Assembly (NCBI GenBank): GCA_028289465.1
Contig: JANQPM010000059.1
Span: 1 to 42,078 of the forward strand
Length of the DNA: 42,078 nucleotides
Reading direction: 5' to 3'
Source: Lysobacterales bacterium
Lineage (GTDB): Bacteria; Pseudomonadota; Gammaproteobacteria; Xanthomonadales; SZUA-36
In this document: positions 35,708 to 42,078 of the stretch, in pieces
Layout of the letters: every line of letters starts with the position of its first letter
How positions within the stretch are numbered: position 1 is the stretch's first letter
Notes under the pieces: generated by a model
Told to the model about the DNA's origin: nothing
The model's input: the letters and a program-made list of their open reading frames with translations, nothing else
Databases searched by the model: none
Translations under genes and position numbers: made by a program

Positions 35708-36099
35708 TGGCGGTTCAACTGATATTGCTGACTCACGGACAGATTGGCGCAAGCGTGCTGGCCGAAGCCGAAACCATACTCGGCCGGCTGCCCCTCAAAG
35801 TCATCCAGAAATCCGTCGACCAGTCTCAAGCGGAGCGGATTGTTCCGGCCGAACTGTGTGCCGAACTGCAGGCCTATGATCGCGGCGACGGCGTACTGGT
35901 GCTGACCGACCTGTATGGCGCGACGCCATGCAACTGCCTGGAAAAAGAGGCACGCGCTCAGCCGCGGTTGGCCATCGTCAGCGGCCTGAACCTGCCGATG
36001 CTGCTGCGCAGTTTGAACTATGCCGATAAACCGTTGGCGGAACTGGCCCGTATCGCGGCCGACGGCGCGATCAAAGGCATCCAGGTAATCGGCATATGA
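35707..36099 (+). CDS. PTS EIIA component, mannose/fructose-family (EIIA-Man type)
   Basis: Single-domain PTS phosphocarrier, 130 residues, soluble. The active-site histidine is H10 in ILLTHGQIG, as in E. coli ManX, and DLYGATPCNC matches the second conserved motif (DLxGGTPxN). It ends with KGIQVIGI. The ATG at 35707 shares one base with the rapZ stop; the TTG just before it is rejected. Fused or adjacent EIIB/C/D genes are absent, so it cannot support mannose uptake on its own. It probably acts as a phosphorylation-dependent regulator (inference). Confidence 0.93.
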   Translation: MAVQLILLTHGQIGASVLAEAETILGRLPLKVIQKSVDQSQAERIVPAELCAELQAYDRGDGVLVLTDLYGATPCNCLEKEARAQPRLAIVSGLNLPMLLRSLNYADKPLAELARIAADGAIKGIQVIGI

Positions 36100-36365
36100 A
36101 GCGGCAAACGGTGACCATCGTCAACCAGCTTGGCCTGCATGCCCGCGCCGCAAGCAAACTGGTCAACACGGCTTCACGCTTTCAGTCCGAAGTCTGGCTG
36201 GAAAAAGACGGTAAACGGGTCAACGGCAAATCCATCATGGGCGTGCTGATGCTGGCTGCGTCGATCGGCAGCGAACTGCTGCTGGAGACCGCCGGCGAAG
36301 ACGAACAGCAGGCGCTGGATGTGCTCTCGCAACTGATCGACAACCGCTTCGGGGAGGACGCCTGA
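36096..36365 (+). CDS. ptsH: PTS phosphocarrier protein HPr
   Basis: The 89-residue HPr receives phosphate from PEP via EI on H15 (GLHARAAS motif). It also has S46 in GKSIMGVLML, the target of HPr kinase, which is encoded upstream. Both phosphorylation sites are thus intact. It overlaps the EIIA gene by 4 bp (ATGA) and shares one base with ptsI (TGATG), so the three proteins are translated together. Length is normal. Confidence 0.96.
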   Translation: MKRQTVTIVNQLGLHARAASKLVNTASRFQSEVWLEKDGKRVNGKSIMGVLMLAASIGSELLLETAGEDEQQALDVLSQLIDNRFGEDA

Positions 36366-38107
36366 TGACCCTGGCGCTGACCGGCACCGGCGTGATGTCG
36401 GGCGTTGCGGTCGGACCGGCTCATCTGCTGATCCGCAGCGAACTGGAAATTCAGGAGTACCAGGTGCCCGACGACGCGCGCGAGCAGGAAGTCGAGCGCT
36501 TTCAGTCGGCTCTGGGCGAAGCGCGCCGGCATCTGCAGGCGCTGGCCGACCGCTTGCGCCGAACTGCCGGCAGCGGCGCCGAGGAGATCATCCGTACGCA
36601 TCTGCATATGCTGGACGACGCGGTCATCGCCGACGATACCGAAAGTACGATTCTGGAGCAGGGCTGCAACGCCGAATGGGCGCTGCAGATGCAGCTCGAG
36701 CATATCGTTGCGGAATTCCGCAGCCTGGACGATGAATATATCCGCTCCCGCGAAGAAGACGTGATCCAGGTCGTGCGGCTGTTGCAGCGGACCCTGAGCG
36801 AGGCTGCCGAAGCCGGCGATGCGCATGAGTCCAGCTTGAAGCTGAACGGTACTATTGTCGTCGCCAGAGAGCTGACCCCGGGCGATGTGGCGCTGCTCAG
36901 CGAACAAGAGGTCGCCGGACTGGTCGTCGCCCGCGGCAGCGCCCATTCGCACAGCGCGATACTGGCGCGCAGCCTGCGTCTGCCGATGATCGTCGGCATA
37001 CCGAGTGCGCTGCGTATCCTGCAGGAAAACGAGCCGCTGATTCTCGATGGTCACTACGGTGCGGTCTTTGCGACCGACGATGAAACCATCCAGAGGCACT
37101 ACCATCAAAAGCAGCGCAAAAGCCGGCGCTACCGGCTTTCTCTGGATCAATACCGTGAACACGATTGCATCACCCGGGACGGCATCAAAGTCGAGTTGCA
37201 GGCCAATGCCGAACGCGGTGACGAAATTGCCGAAGCGCTCAACTGCGGCATTCAGGCGGTCGGCCTGTACCGGTCCGAATTTCTATTCACCCAGGATCAG
37301 TTGCCGGACGAAGAAACGCAGTACGGCTACTACCGCAAAGCGGTCGAACACGCCGGCGGCAAGCCAGTTACCATACGCACGCTGGACCTGGGCGCGGACA
37401 AGGCCTGGGGCCCGGCCCGGCAGTTGATCAGCGGCAGCAATCCGGCGCTGGGTCTGCGCGCGCTCCGGCTGTGTCTGAGGCAGCCGGAAATGTTTCGCGA
37501 GCAACTGCGGGCGATTTTGCGCGCATCGGCAGACGGACCGGTCAGGGTATTGATTCCAATGCTGACCCACCCGGCCGAGATGCAGTCCGTCCGGCGTATT
37601 CTGGCCCAGTGTCGCGAGGAACTCGACAAACGCGGCCAGGCTTACGACTCGAATCTGCCGGTCGGCGGAATGATCGAGGTGCCTGCCGCCGCCATGGCCA
37701 TCGACCATTTTTCCGAATCGCTGGATTTTCTGTCGCTGGGCACCAACGATCTGATTCAGTATCTGCTGGCCGCCGACCGTGTCGACGATCAAGTCGCCCA
37801 TTTATATAATCCACTGCACCCGGCGGTAATCCGGCTGCTTGGAGACGCGCTACAAAGCGCCGCCGAGTGCGGAGTCCCGATGGCGGTCTGCGGCGAACTG
37901 GCCGGCGATGCCCGCTATACCCGACTGCTGCTGGCGCTGGGGCTGCGGGTATTCAGCATGCATCCGAGCTACCTGCTGGAAGTGAAACGAACCATCATCG
38001 AAACCGATGTTTCGGTTGCCCGCCAACATCTGGACAGTCTGCCGGAGCAGCCGGACAACCTGTCGCCGGAGCAGTGGCTTGCCCGTCTGAACGGCAAGCT
38101 TCACTAG
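36365..38107 (+). CDS. ptsI: PTS enzyme I, phosphoenolpyruvate-protein phosphotransferase
   Basis: Autophosphorylates from PEP and passes phosphate to HPr; cytoplasmic dimer. The 580-residue protein has normal EI length. The phosphorylated histidine is H196 in AHSHSAILARSLRLPMIVG. The C-terminal PEP-binding TIM barrel contains NAERGDEIAEALNCGIQAVGLYRSEFLF, GLRALRLCL, GGMIEVPAAAMAID, FLSLGTNDLIQYLLAADR and the catalytic cysteine in MAVCGELAGD. No GAF domain precedes it, so it is PtsI and not the nitrogen type PtsP. It closes the pts run; 205 bp separate its stop from the preferred mgtE start. Confidence 0.96.
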   Translation: MTLALTGTGVMSGVAVGPAHLLIRSELEIQEYQVPDDAREQEVERFQSALGEARRHLQALADRLRRTAGSGAEEIIRTHLHMLDDAVIADDTESTILEQGCNAEWALQMQLEHIVAEFRSLDDEYIRSREEDVIQVVRLLQRTLSEAAEAGDAHESSLKLNGTIVVARELTPGDVALLSEQEVAGLVVARGSAHSHSAILARSLRLPMIVGIPSALRILQENEPLILDGHYGAVFATDDETIQRHYHQKQRKSRRYRLSLDQYREHDCITRDGIKVELQANAERGDEIAEALNCGIQAVGLYRSEFLFTQDQLPDEETQYGYYRKAVEHAGGKPVTIRTLDLGADKAWGPARQLISGSNPALGLRALRLCLRQPEMFREQLRAILRASADGPVRVLIPMLTHPAEMQSVRRILAQCREELDKRGQAYDSNLPVGGMIEVPAAAMAIDHFSESLDFLSLGTNDLIQYLLAADRVDDQVAHLYNPLHPAVIRLLGDALQSAAECGVPMAVCGELAGDARYTRLLLALGLRVFSMHPSYLLEVKRTIIETDVSVARQHLDSLPEQPDNLSPEQWLARLNGKLH

Positions 38108-38199
38108 GCTCTCGAATAGACGGCAAACATCCAAGCCTTCATAATAAACGCCTGATGGCGCGCTTTCGTCCGGGTCGATTTATTTCGCGCCGACATTCC

Positions 38200-38217
38200 G
38201 AAACTATCTGTAGTTTC
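38200..38217. promoter_or_regulatory. Perfect inverted repeat in the mgtE leader
   Basis: GAAACTA at 38200-38206 and TAGTTTC at 38211-38217 flank a TCTG centre. It lies about 95 bp before the preferred mgtE ATG. Eighteen bases downstream, TTGAAA at 38235-38240 and TGTAAT at 38256-38261 (15-bp spacer) form a possible promoter. The repeat could be an operator or, if transcription starts upstream, an RNA hairpin. No T-run follows, so it is not an intrinsic terminator. Confidence 0.4.
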
Positions 38218-38312
38218 AATGGTATAGAAGACGATTGAAATTCTCTGCATTAGTCTGTAATTTGCGCAGGCTGATGATTAACGGGCAATCCGGCCCAAAG
38301 GTGGCGAGTGCT

Positions 38313-39671
38313 ATGCGCGAACAACACGAAGACAAAACCGCCCGCCACCTGCAGCGCTTATCCGAGGCCCTGGATAGCGGCACTCAATCCCAGGTACAGC
38401 GGCTGGTCAATTCATTGTCCGGTGCGGAAATCGGCGACCTGCTGGAATCCCTGCCGCCACCGAAGCGGCTGGCTGTGTGGGAACTGGTCGACCCGGAATA
38501 CGAAGGCGACGTACTGGTTGATGTCAATGAGGAAGTCCGCGCCGGCCTGATCGACGACATGACGGCGGAAGAACTGGTGGCAGCCACCGGCACGCTGGAT
38601 CTGGACGACCTCGCAGACATTCTCGACGACCTGCCCGATACCGTGATTCGGGAAGTGCTGCAGGCGATGGACCGTCAGGACCGCGAACGCCTGGCCCAGG
38701 TGCTGTCCTACCCGGAAGATTCCGCCGGCGGCCTGATGAATCCCGATGTCATCACGGTCCGGGCCGATGTGACGCTGGATGTCGTGCTGCGCTATCTTCG
38801 CCTGCGCGGCGAGCTGCCGGACATGCTCGATCAACTGTTCGTGGTCAACCGCAGCGGCAAATTTCTCGGCCGGCTGAAAATCTCGGACCTGCTGACCCAG
38901 GACCCTTCCCTGACCGTTGCCAGCATGATCGACACCGGAAGCCGGGCCATTCCGATCGACATGCCGGACAGCCAGGTCGCACTGGAATTCGAACACCACG
39001 ATCTGATTTCCGCTCCGGTGGTCGACGAGCACAACAACCTGGTCGGACGCATCACGGTCGACGATGTGGTCGACGTCATCCGCGAAGACGCCGAACATTC
39101 GGTACTGACCATGGCCGGACTGGACGAAGAAGACGATATCTTCGCGCCGGTAGTGACCACCGCGCGCCGGCGCTGGGTCTGGCTCGGCGTCAACCTGATT
39201 ACTGCATTGCTGGCCGCAATGGTGCTATATGCCTTTGAACCGACCCTGGATCAGGTGGTCGCATTGGCGATTCTGTTTCCGGTGGTGATGAGCATGGGCG
39301 GTATCGCCGGCACGCAGACGCTGACCCTGATGATTCGGGCAATGGCCACCGGCCAGGTCAGTGCCAGCAATGCCGGCGCGATGTTTCGCAAAGAAGCCGC
39401 AGTCGGCATTCTGAACGGCCTGGTGTTCGCAATCGTGGTCGCCGGCATCGCCTATTTCTGGTACCGCGATGCGAATCTCGGCCTGGTGATGGCGGCCGCC
39501 ATCGTGATCAACCTGATCGCCGGCGCGATCGCCGGTGCACTGATTCCGATCATCCTCAAACGCATGTCCATCGACCCGGCGCTGGCCGGCGGCGTGGTAC
39601 TGACCACAGTAACCGATGTGGTCGGTATCCTGGCGTTTATCGGACTGGCCACCTTCGTTCTGCTGCAATAG
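38313..39671 (+). CDS. mgtE: Magnesium channel/transporter MgtE
   Basis: Homodimeric Mg2+ channel of the inner membrane, gated by cytoplasmic Mg2+. From the ATG at 38313 it has 452 residues, the usual length; ATG at 38274 and TTG at 38235 are longer in-frame options. The N-terminal superhelical domain (HLQRLSEALDSG to LEEL-type repeats DMTAEELVAATGTLDLDDLADILDDLPD) is followed by two CBS motifs from SYPEDSAGGLMNPDVITV. Five transmembrane helices follow, with PVVMSMGGIAGTQTLTLMIR as the pore-helix signature (GGIAGTQ where many have GGNAGxQ). A helix-rich plug joins CBS and membrane parts. Position after ptsI is seen in several related genomes. Confidence 0.92.
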   Translation: MREQHEDKTARHLQRLSEALDSGTQSQVQRLVNSLSGAEIGDLLESLPPPKRLAVWELVDPEYEGDVLVDVNEEVRAGLIDDMTAEELVAATGTLDLDDLADILDDLPDTVIREVLQAMDRQDRERLAQVLSYPEDSAGGLMNPDVITVRADVTLDVVLRYLRLRGELPDMLDQLFVVNRSGKFLGRLKISDLLTQDPSLTVASMIDTGSRAIPIDMPDSQVALEFEHHDLISAPVVDEHNNLVGRITVDDVVDVIREDAEHSVLTMAGLDEEDDIFAPVVTTARRRWVWLGVNLITALLAAMVLYAFEPTLDQVVALAILFPVVMSMGGIAGTQTLTLMIRAMATGQVSASNAGAMFRKEAAVGILNGLVFAIVVAGIAYFWYRDANLGLVMAAAIVINLIAGAIAGALIPIILKRMSIDPALAGGVVLTTVTDVVGILAFIGLATFVLLQ

Positions 39672-39687
39672 GCCGGTCTTTGGTTTC

Positions 39688-42078
39688 ATGCATATCCTGC
39701 TGATAAACCAGGAACGTCCGCTGGAAGCGGCAGAGACCGCCACCGGCAACGCCATTCGCACCGAACAACTTCGCTGGGGGCTTGAACAGGCCGGGCACCG
39801 CGTCAGCCAGATCTGGCTGGACCAGCATCGGCGCGACCCGCAAAACCACAGCTTCTCGCACCCCGACGAACTGCGCGATCAACTATCGCGCCGACAACCC
39901 GATGCGGTACTGGTGACTTACTGGGAACTGTTGGAACTGCTGCCCTTCGGCCTGGACGTGCCGGTCGTGCTGGACTTCATTGCACCGCGGCCGCTGGAGC
40001 AACTGTTCGAGACGCCGGAGCTGATGGAAAAAGACCTGCTTCGGCTGCGAATCTGCCTCGGCAAGGCCGACTGTTTTATGGTCGGTACCGACAGGCAAGA
40101 ACACCTGCTGGTGCCATGGCTGATACAGGCCGGCCACGACCTGCGCCGCAAGCCGTCGATCCTGCGCGTTCCGATCTCCGCATGGGGCGATCCTCCCGAG
40201 CGCGAATCCACGCCTGCCGGACGGCCGTGGGTATTGGTCACCGGCGGCGTGAACTGGCCCTGGCGCAATGCCGAGCCGTATTGGCAGGCATTGCGCAGCC
40301 TGGAAGATAGAAGCCGCTACCGACTCAATATACTGGGCGGAACGTATAAGCTGGCCGGGGGCACGGACCGATCACAAGCCGCGCCCGAACGGGACGATGA
40401 GCTGATCCGCCATTATCCGCTGCAAACCTACCAGGCATTTCAGGACATGCTTCGGTCAGGTGCGGATATCGGACTGGAACTGGCCGAAGCGAACATTGAG
40501 CGCTACTACAGCCAGTCATTCCGGTCGCTGGAATTCCTGCGCCACGGCCTGCCGCTGATTATCAACGATTATCTGTCTCTGGCGCCGCTGGTCCGTCAGT
40601 ACGATGCCGGCTGGACGGTTTCCGGCCCGGACCAGTTCGCCCGGTTGCTGGCCGATATGCCGGAATCGACCGAAGCGTGGCGGGAAAAGTCCGCCAATGC
40701 GCTGCGGCTGGTACTCGAACGCCTGCATATCAGTCAGACCATCGCGCCGCTGCTCGACTACCTGGCCGCACCGACAAAATCCAGGCAGCTTAACAGCATG
40801 GCCGTTGCAGCACCCGAACACGTACAGGCCGTGCCGAAGCTCGCTGTACCCAATCTCCGGCAGCGTATTCGGCGCCAGCTGCTGCTGATGCGCCAGGCGC
40901 TGTTTGCGCGGCTGCGCAAAGGCGACCACGGCGGGCATGTCGTTATCGTCACCCGCGACGACCTGTTTCCAACCGACCATGGCGCCGCAGTCAAAGTCGT
41001 CGAAACGGCGCGCGGCCTGTCTCTGGCCGGACGCACGGTTGCGATTGTCACCGACCACCGCAAGCGCTACTGGCTGTTCGAGAACGGCCGGCGGCGGGAA
41101 CAGCGCTTCCCGTGGTGGCTCAGGCTGCTGGCCCTGCCCCGGCCGCTGGTCAAGCTGCTGCATATGTCCAAGGATATCCCGCTCAGCAACAGCTTTCTGT
41201 ATCTACCGCTATCGGATCGCAGCTTTGCGTGGCGTACTTTGTGGGTGGCGCGAAAAATCAAGGCCGGCGTCTACCAGGCCGAATTCCCGGCCTACCTCAG
41301 GCCGGCCATCTGGGGGCGCAGCGTGTTCGGCGGCAAGGCGATTCTGGTTGAGCACAATGTCGAATACGAACGGCTGCGCCAGCAGGTCCCCGAACTGACC
41401 GACAGCCAGTACCAAAACCTGAAGGCAATCGAAATCGGCCTGGCCAATCAGGCCGATGCGGTGATTTGCGTGTCGGATAACGACCGGCAGCGGCTGGCGC
41501 AGGACGGCGTACATTCGGAACTGCTCTACACCATTCCGCATGGCGTGGACCTCGAGGGGCTTGAAAGCGCCGTTCCGGCGGGCGTTCGGCAAACCTGTCA
41601 GTGGCCGAAGGAATGCTGCGTGTTGGTCTACCATGGCACATTCGACTACGAACCGAATAAAAACGCGATCGGAATTTTCGCAGACGAGCTGATTCCGCGG
41701 CTGGAAGCGGCCGGCTTGGATGTCAGAGTGCTCGCGGTCGGGCGCAACCCACCGGTTAATTCGCCGCATCCAAAGATCCATTTTACCGGCAGTGTGGAGT
41801 CGGTCGGGCCATGGCTCAAAGCGGCGGATATCGCGGTGGTACCTCTGATCGACGGCGGCGGTACGCGAATGAAGATCATCGACTACTTCGCCGCCGGTGT
41901 GCCGGTGGCCAGCACCCGTAAAGGCACCGAAGGCACCCCGGCCGTCAACGGCCGGCACGCGCTGATCGAGGACGACTGGCAATCCATGGCCTCAGCGATC
42001 GCCGCCCTGGCATGGGACCATTCGCAGCGCGACGCTCTGGTCCGCGCGGCCGGCGACTATGTCGGAACACTGGACTGG
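39688..42078 (+). CDS. Tandem two-module glycosyltransferase, partial at window end
   Basis: An open frame runs from ATG 39688 to the window edge, 797 codons without a stop, so this is one protein longer than the window shows. Residues about 1-370 look like a GT-B-type transferase: HILLINQERPLEAAETATGN, VLVTGGVNWPWRNAEPYWQA and the C-terminal SFRSLEFLRHGLPLI. After a linker, residues about 411-797 form a second, GT4-type module. It reads VVIVTRDDLFPTDHGAAVKV, ILVEHNVEYERLRQQ, ICVSDNDRQRL, HGVDLEGLE, YHGTFDYEPNKNAIGIF and GGGTRMKIIDYFAAGVPVAST. It begins 16 bp after mgtE. The acceptor and donor sugars are unknown. A single frame throughout rules out a simple pair of genes. Confidence 0.8.
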   Translation, partial: MHILLINQERPLEAAETATGNAIRTEQLRWGLEQAGHRVSQIWLDQHRRDPQNHSFSHPDELRDQLSRRQPDAVLVTYWELLELLPFGLDVPVVLDFIAPRPLEQLFETPELMEKDLLRLRICLGKADCFMVGTDRQEHLLVPWLIQAGHDLRRKPSILRVPISAWGDPPERESTPAGRPWVLVTGGVNWPWRNAEPYWQALRSLEDRSRYRLNILGGTYKLAGGTDRSQAAPERDDELIRHYPLQTYQAFQDMLRSGADIGLELAEANIERYYSQSFRSLEFLRHGLPLIINDYLSLAPLVRQYDAGWTVSGPDQFARLLADMPESTEAWREKSANALRLVLERLHISQTIAPLLDYLAAPTKSRQLNSMAVAAPEHVQAVPKLAVPNLRQRIRRQLLLMRQALFARLRKGDHGGHVVIVTRDDLFPTDHGAAVKVVETARGLSLAGRTVAIVTDHRKRYWLFENGRRREQRFPWWLRLLALPRPLVKLLHMSKDIPLSNSFLYLPLSDRSFAWRTLWVARKIKAGVYQAEFPAYLRPAIWGRSVFGGKAILVEHNVEYERLRQQVPELTDSQYQNLKAIEIGLANQADAVICVSDNDRQRLAQDGVHSELLYTIPHGVDLEGLESAVPAGVRQTCQWPKECCVLVYHGTFDYEPNKNAIGIFADELIPRLEAAGLDVRVLAVGRNPPVNSPHPKIHFTGSVESVGPWLKAADIAVVPLIDGGGTRMKIIDYFAAGVPVASTRKGTEGTPAVNGRHALIEDDWQSMASAIAALAWDHSQRDALVRAAGDYVGTLDW

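Noticed and set aside
39688..42078. Two separate glycosyltransferase genes joined by a sequencing frameshift
   Set aside because: The frame is the same before and after the linker and has no stop, so one protein is the simplest reading.

Overview
The window is a gene-dense, GC-rich (roughly 60 percent by eye) stretch of a gammaproteobacterial chromosome. Gene order and protein types point to the Xanthomonadales/Chromatiales side of the class rather than to enterics (inference). The clues are a SUF operon led by a Rrf2 regulator of the type found in Xanthomonas-like bacteria, HPr kinase beside RapZ in the rpoN cluster, an MgtE magnesium channel after ptsI, and transhydrogenase encoded as three genes. 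I saw no tRNA, rRNA, CRISPR array, insertion sequence or phage gene.

Layout. 1-5.4 kb, minus strand: iron-sulfur assembly operon Rrf2 regulator-sufB-sufC-sufD-sufS-sufU, the last cut by the window edge. 5.5-11.8 kb: the cell-wall recycling pair amgK and murU (both plus), separated by a minus-strand, overlap-coupled trio of a UDP-GlcNAc 2-epimerase, an unrecognised 352-residue protein and a two-module glycosyltransferase. 11.8-14.7 kb: pntAA-pntAB-pntB. 14.8-16.5 kb: an unrecognised lipoprotein with its own promoter and a strong terminator. 16.6-21.0 kb, minus: a Bacteroidetes-like AMP nucleosidase homologue, then DUF2066-(CDP-alcohol phosphatidyltransferase)-PerM-hda. 21.1-25.2 kb, plus: purM-purN-DUF3108 and an M48/TPR lipoprotein. 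25.25-26.76 kb, minus: ibaG-murA. 26.96-39.7 kb, plus: yrbG-kdsD-kdsC-lptC-lptA-lptB-rpoN-hpf-ptsN-hprK-rapZ-EIIA(Man)-ptsH-ptsI-mgtE. 39.7 kb to the end: a large protein with two tandem glycosyltransferase modules, still open at the edge.

How the parts fit. Much of the window serves the envelope: Kdo synthesis (KdsD, KdsC), LPS transport (LptA, LptB, LptC), peptidoglycan precursor synthesis (MurA), MurNAc recycling (AmgK, MurU), phospholipid synthesis, an outer-membrane quality-control protease and glycan assembly. The second theme is a regulatory phosphotransferase chain: EI, HPr with both His15 and Ser46, EIIA(Man), EIIA(Ntr) and HPr kinase are all present, with no sugar permease, so it probably senses metabolic state instead of importing sugar.

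Most genes are ordinary housekeeping genes. The least explained parts are the trio inserted between amgK and murU, the 352-residue protein in it, the two unusual multi-module glycosyltransferases, the 567-residue lipoprotein with an inverted repeat on its promoter, and the 310-bp rpoN-hpf gap. I did not find a convincing wholly new defence or mobile system.
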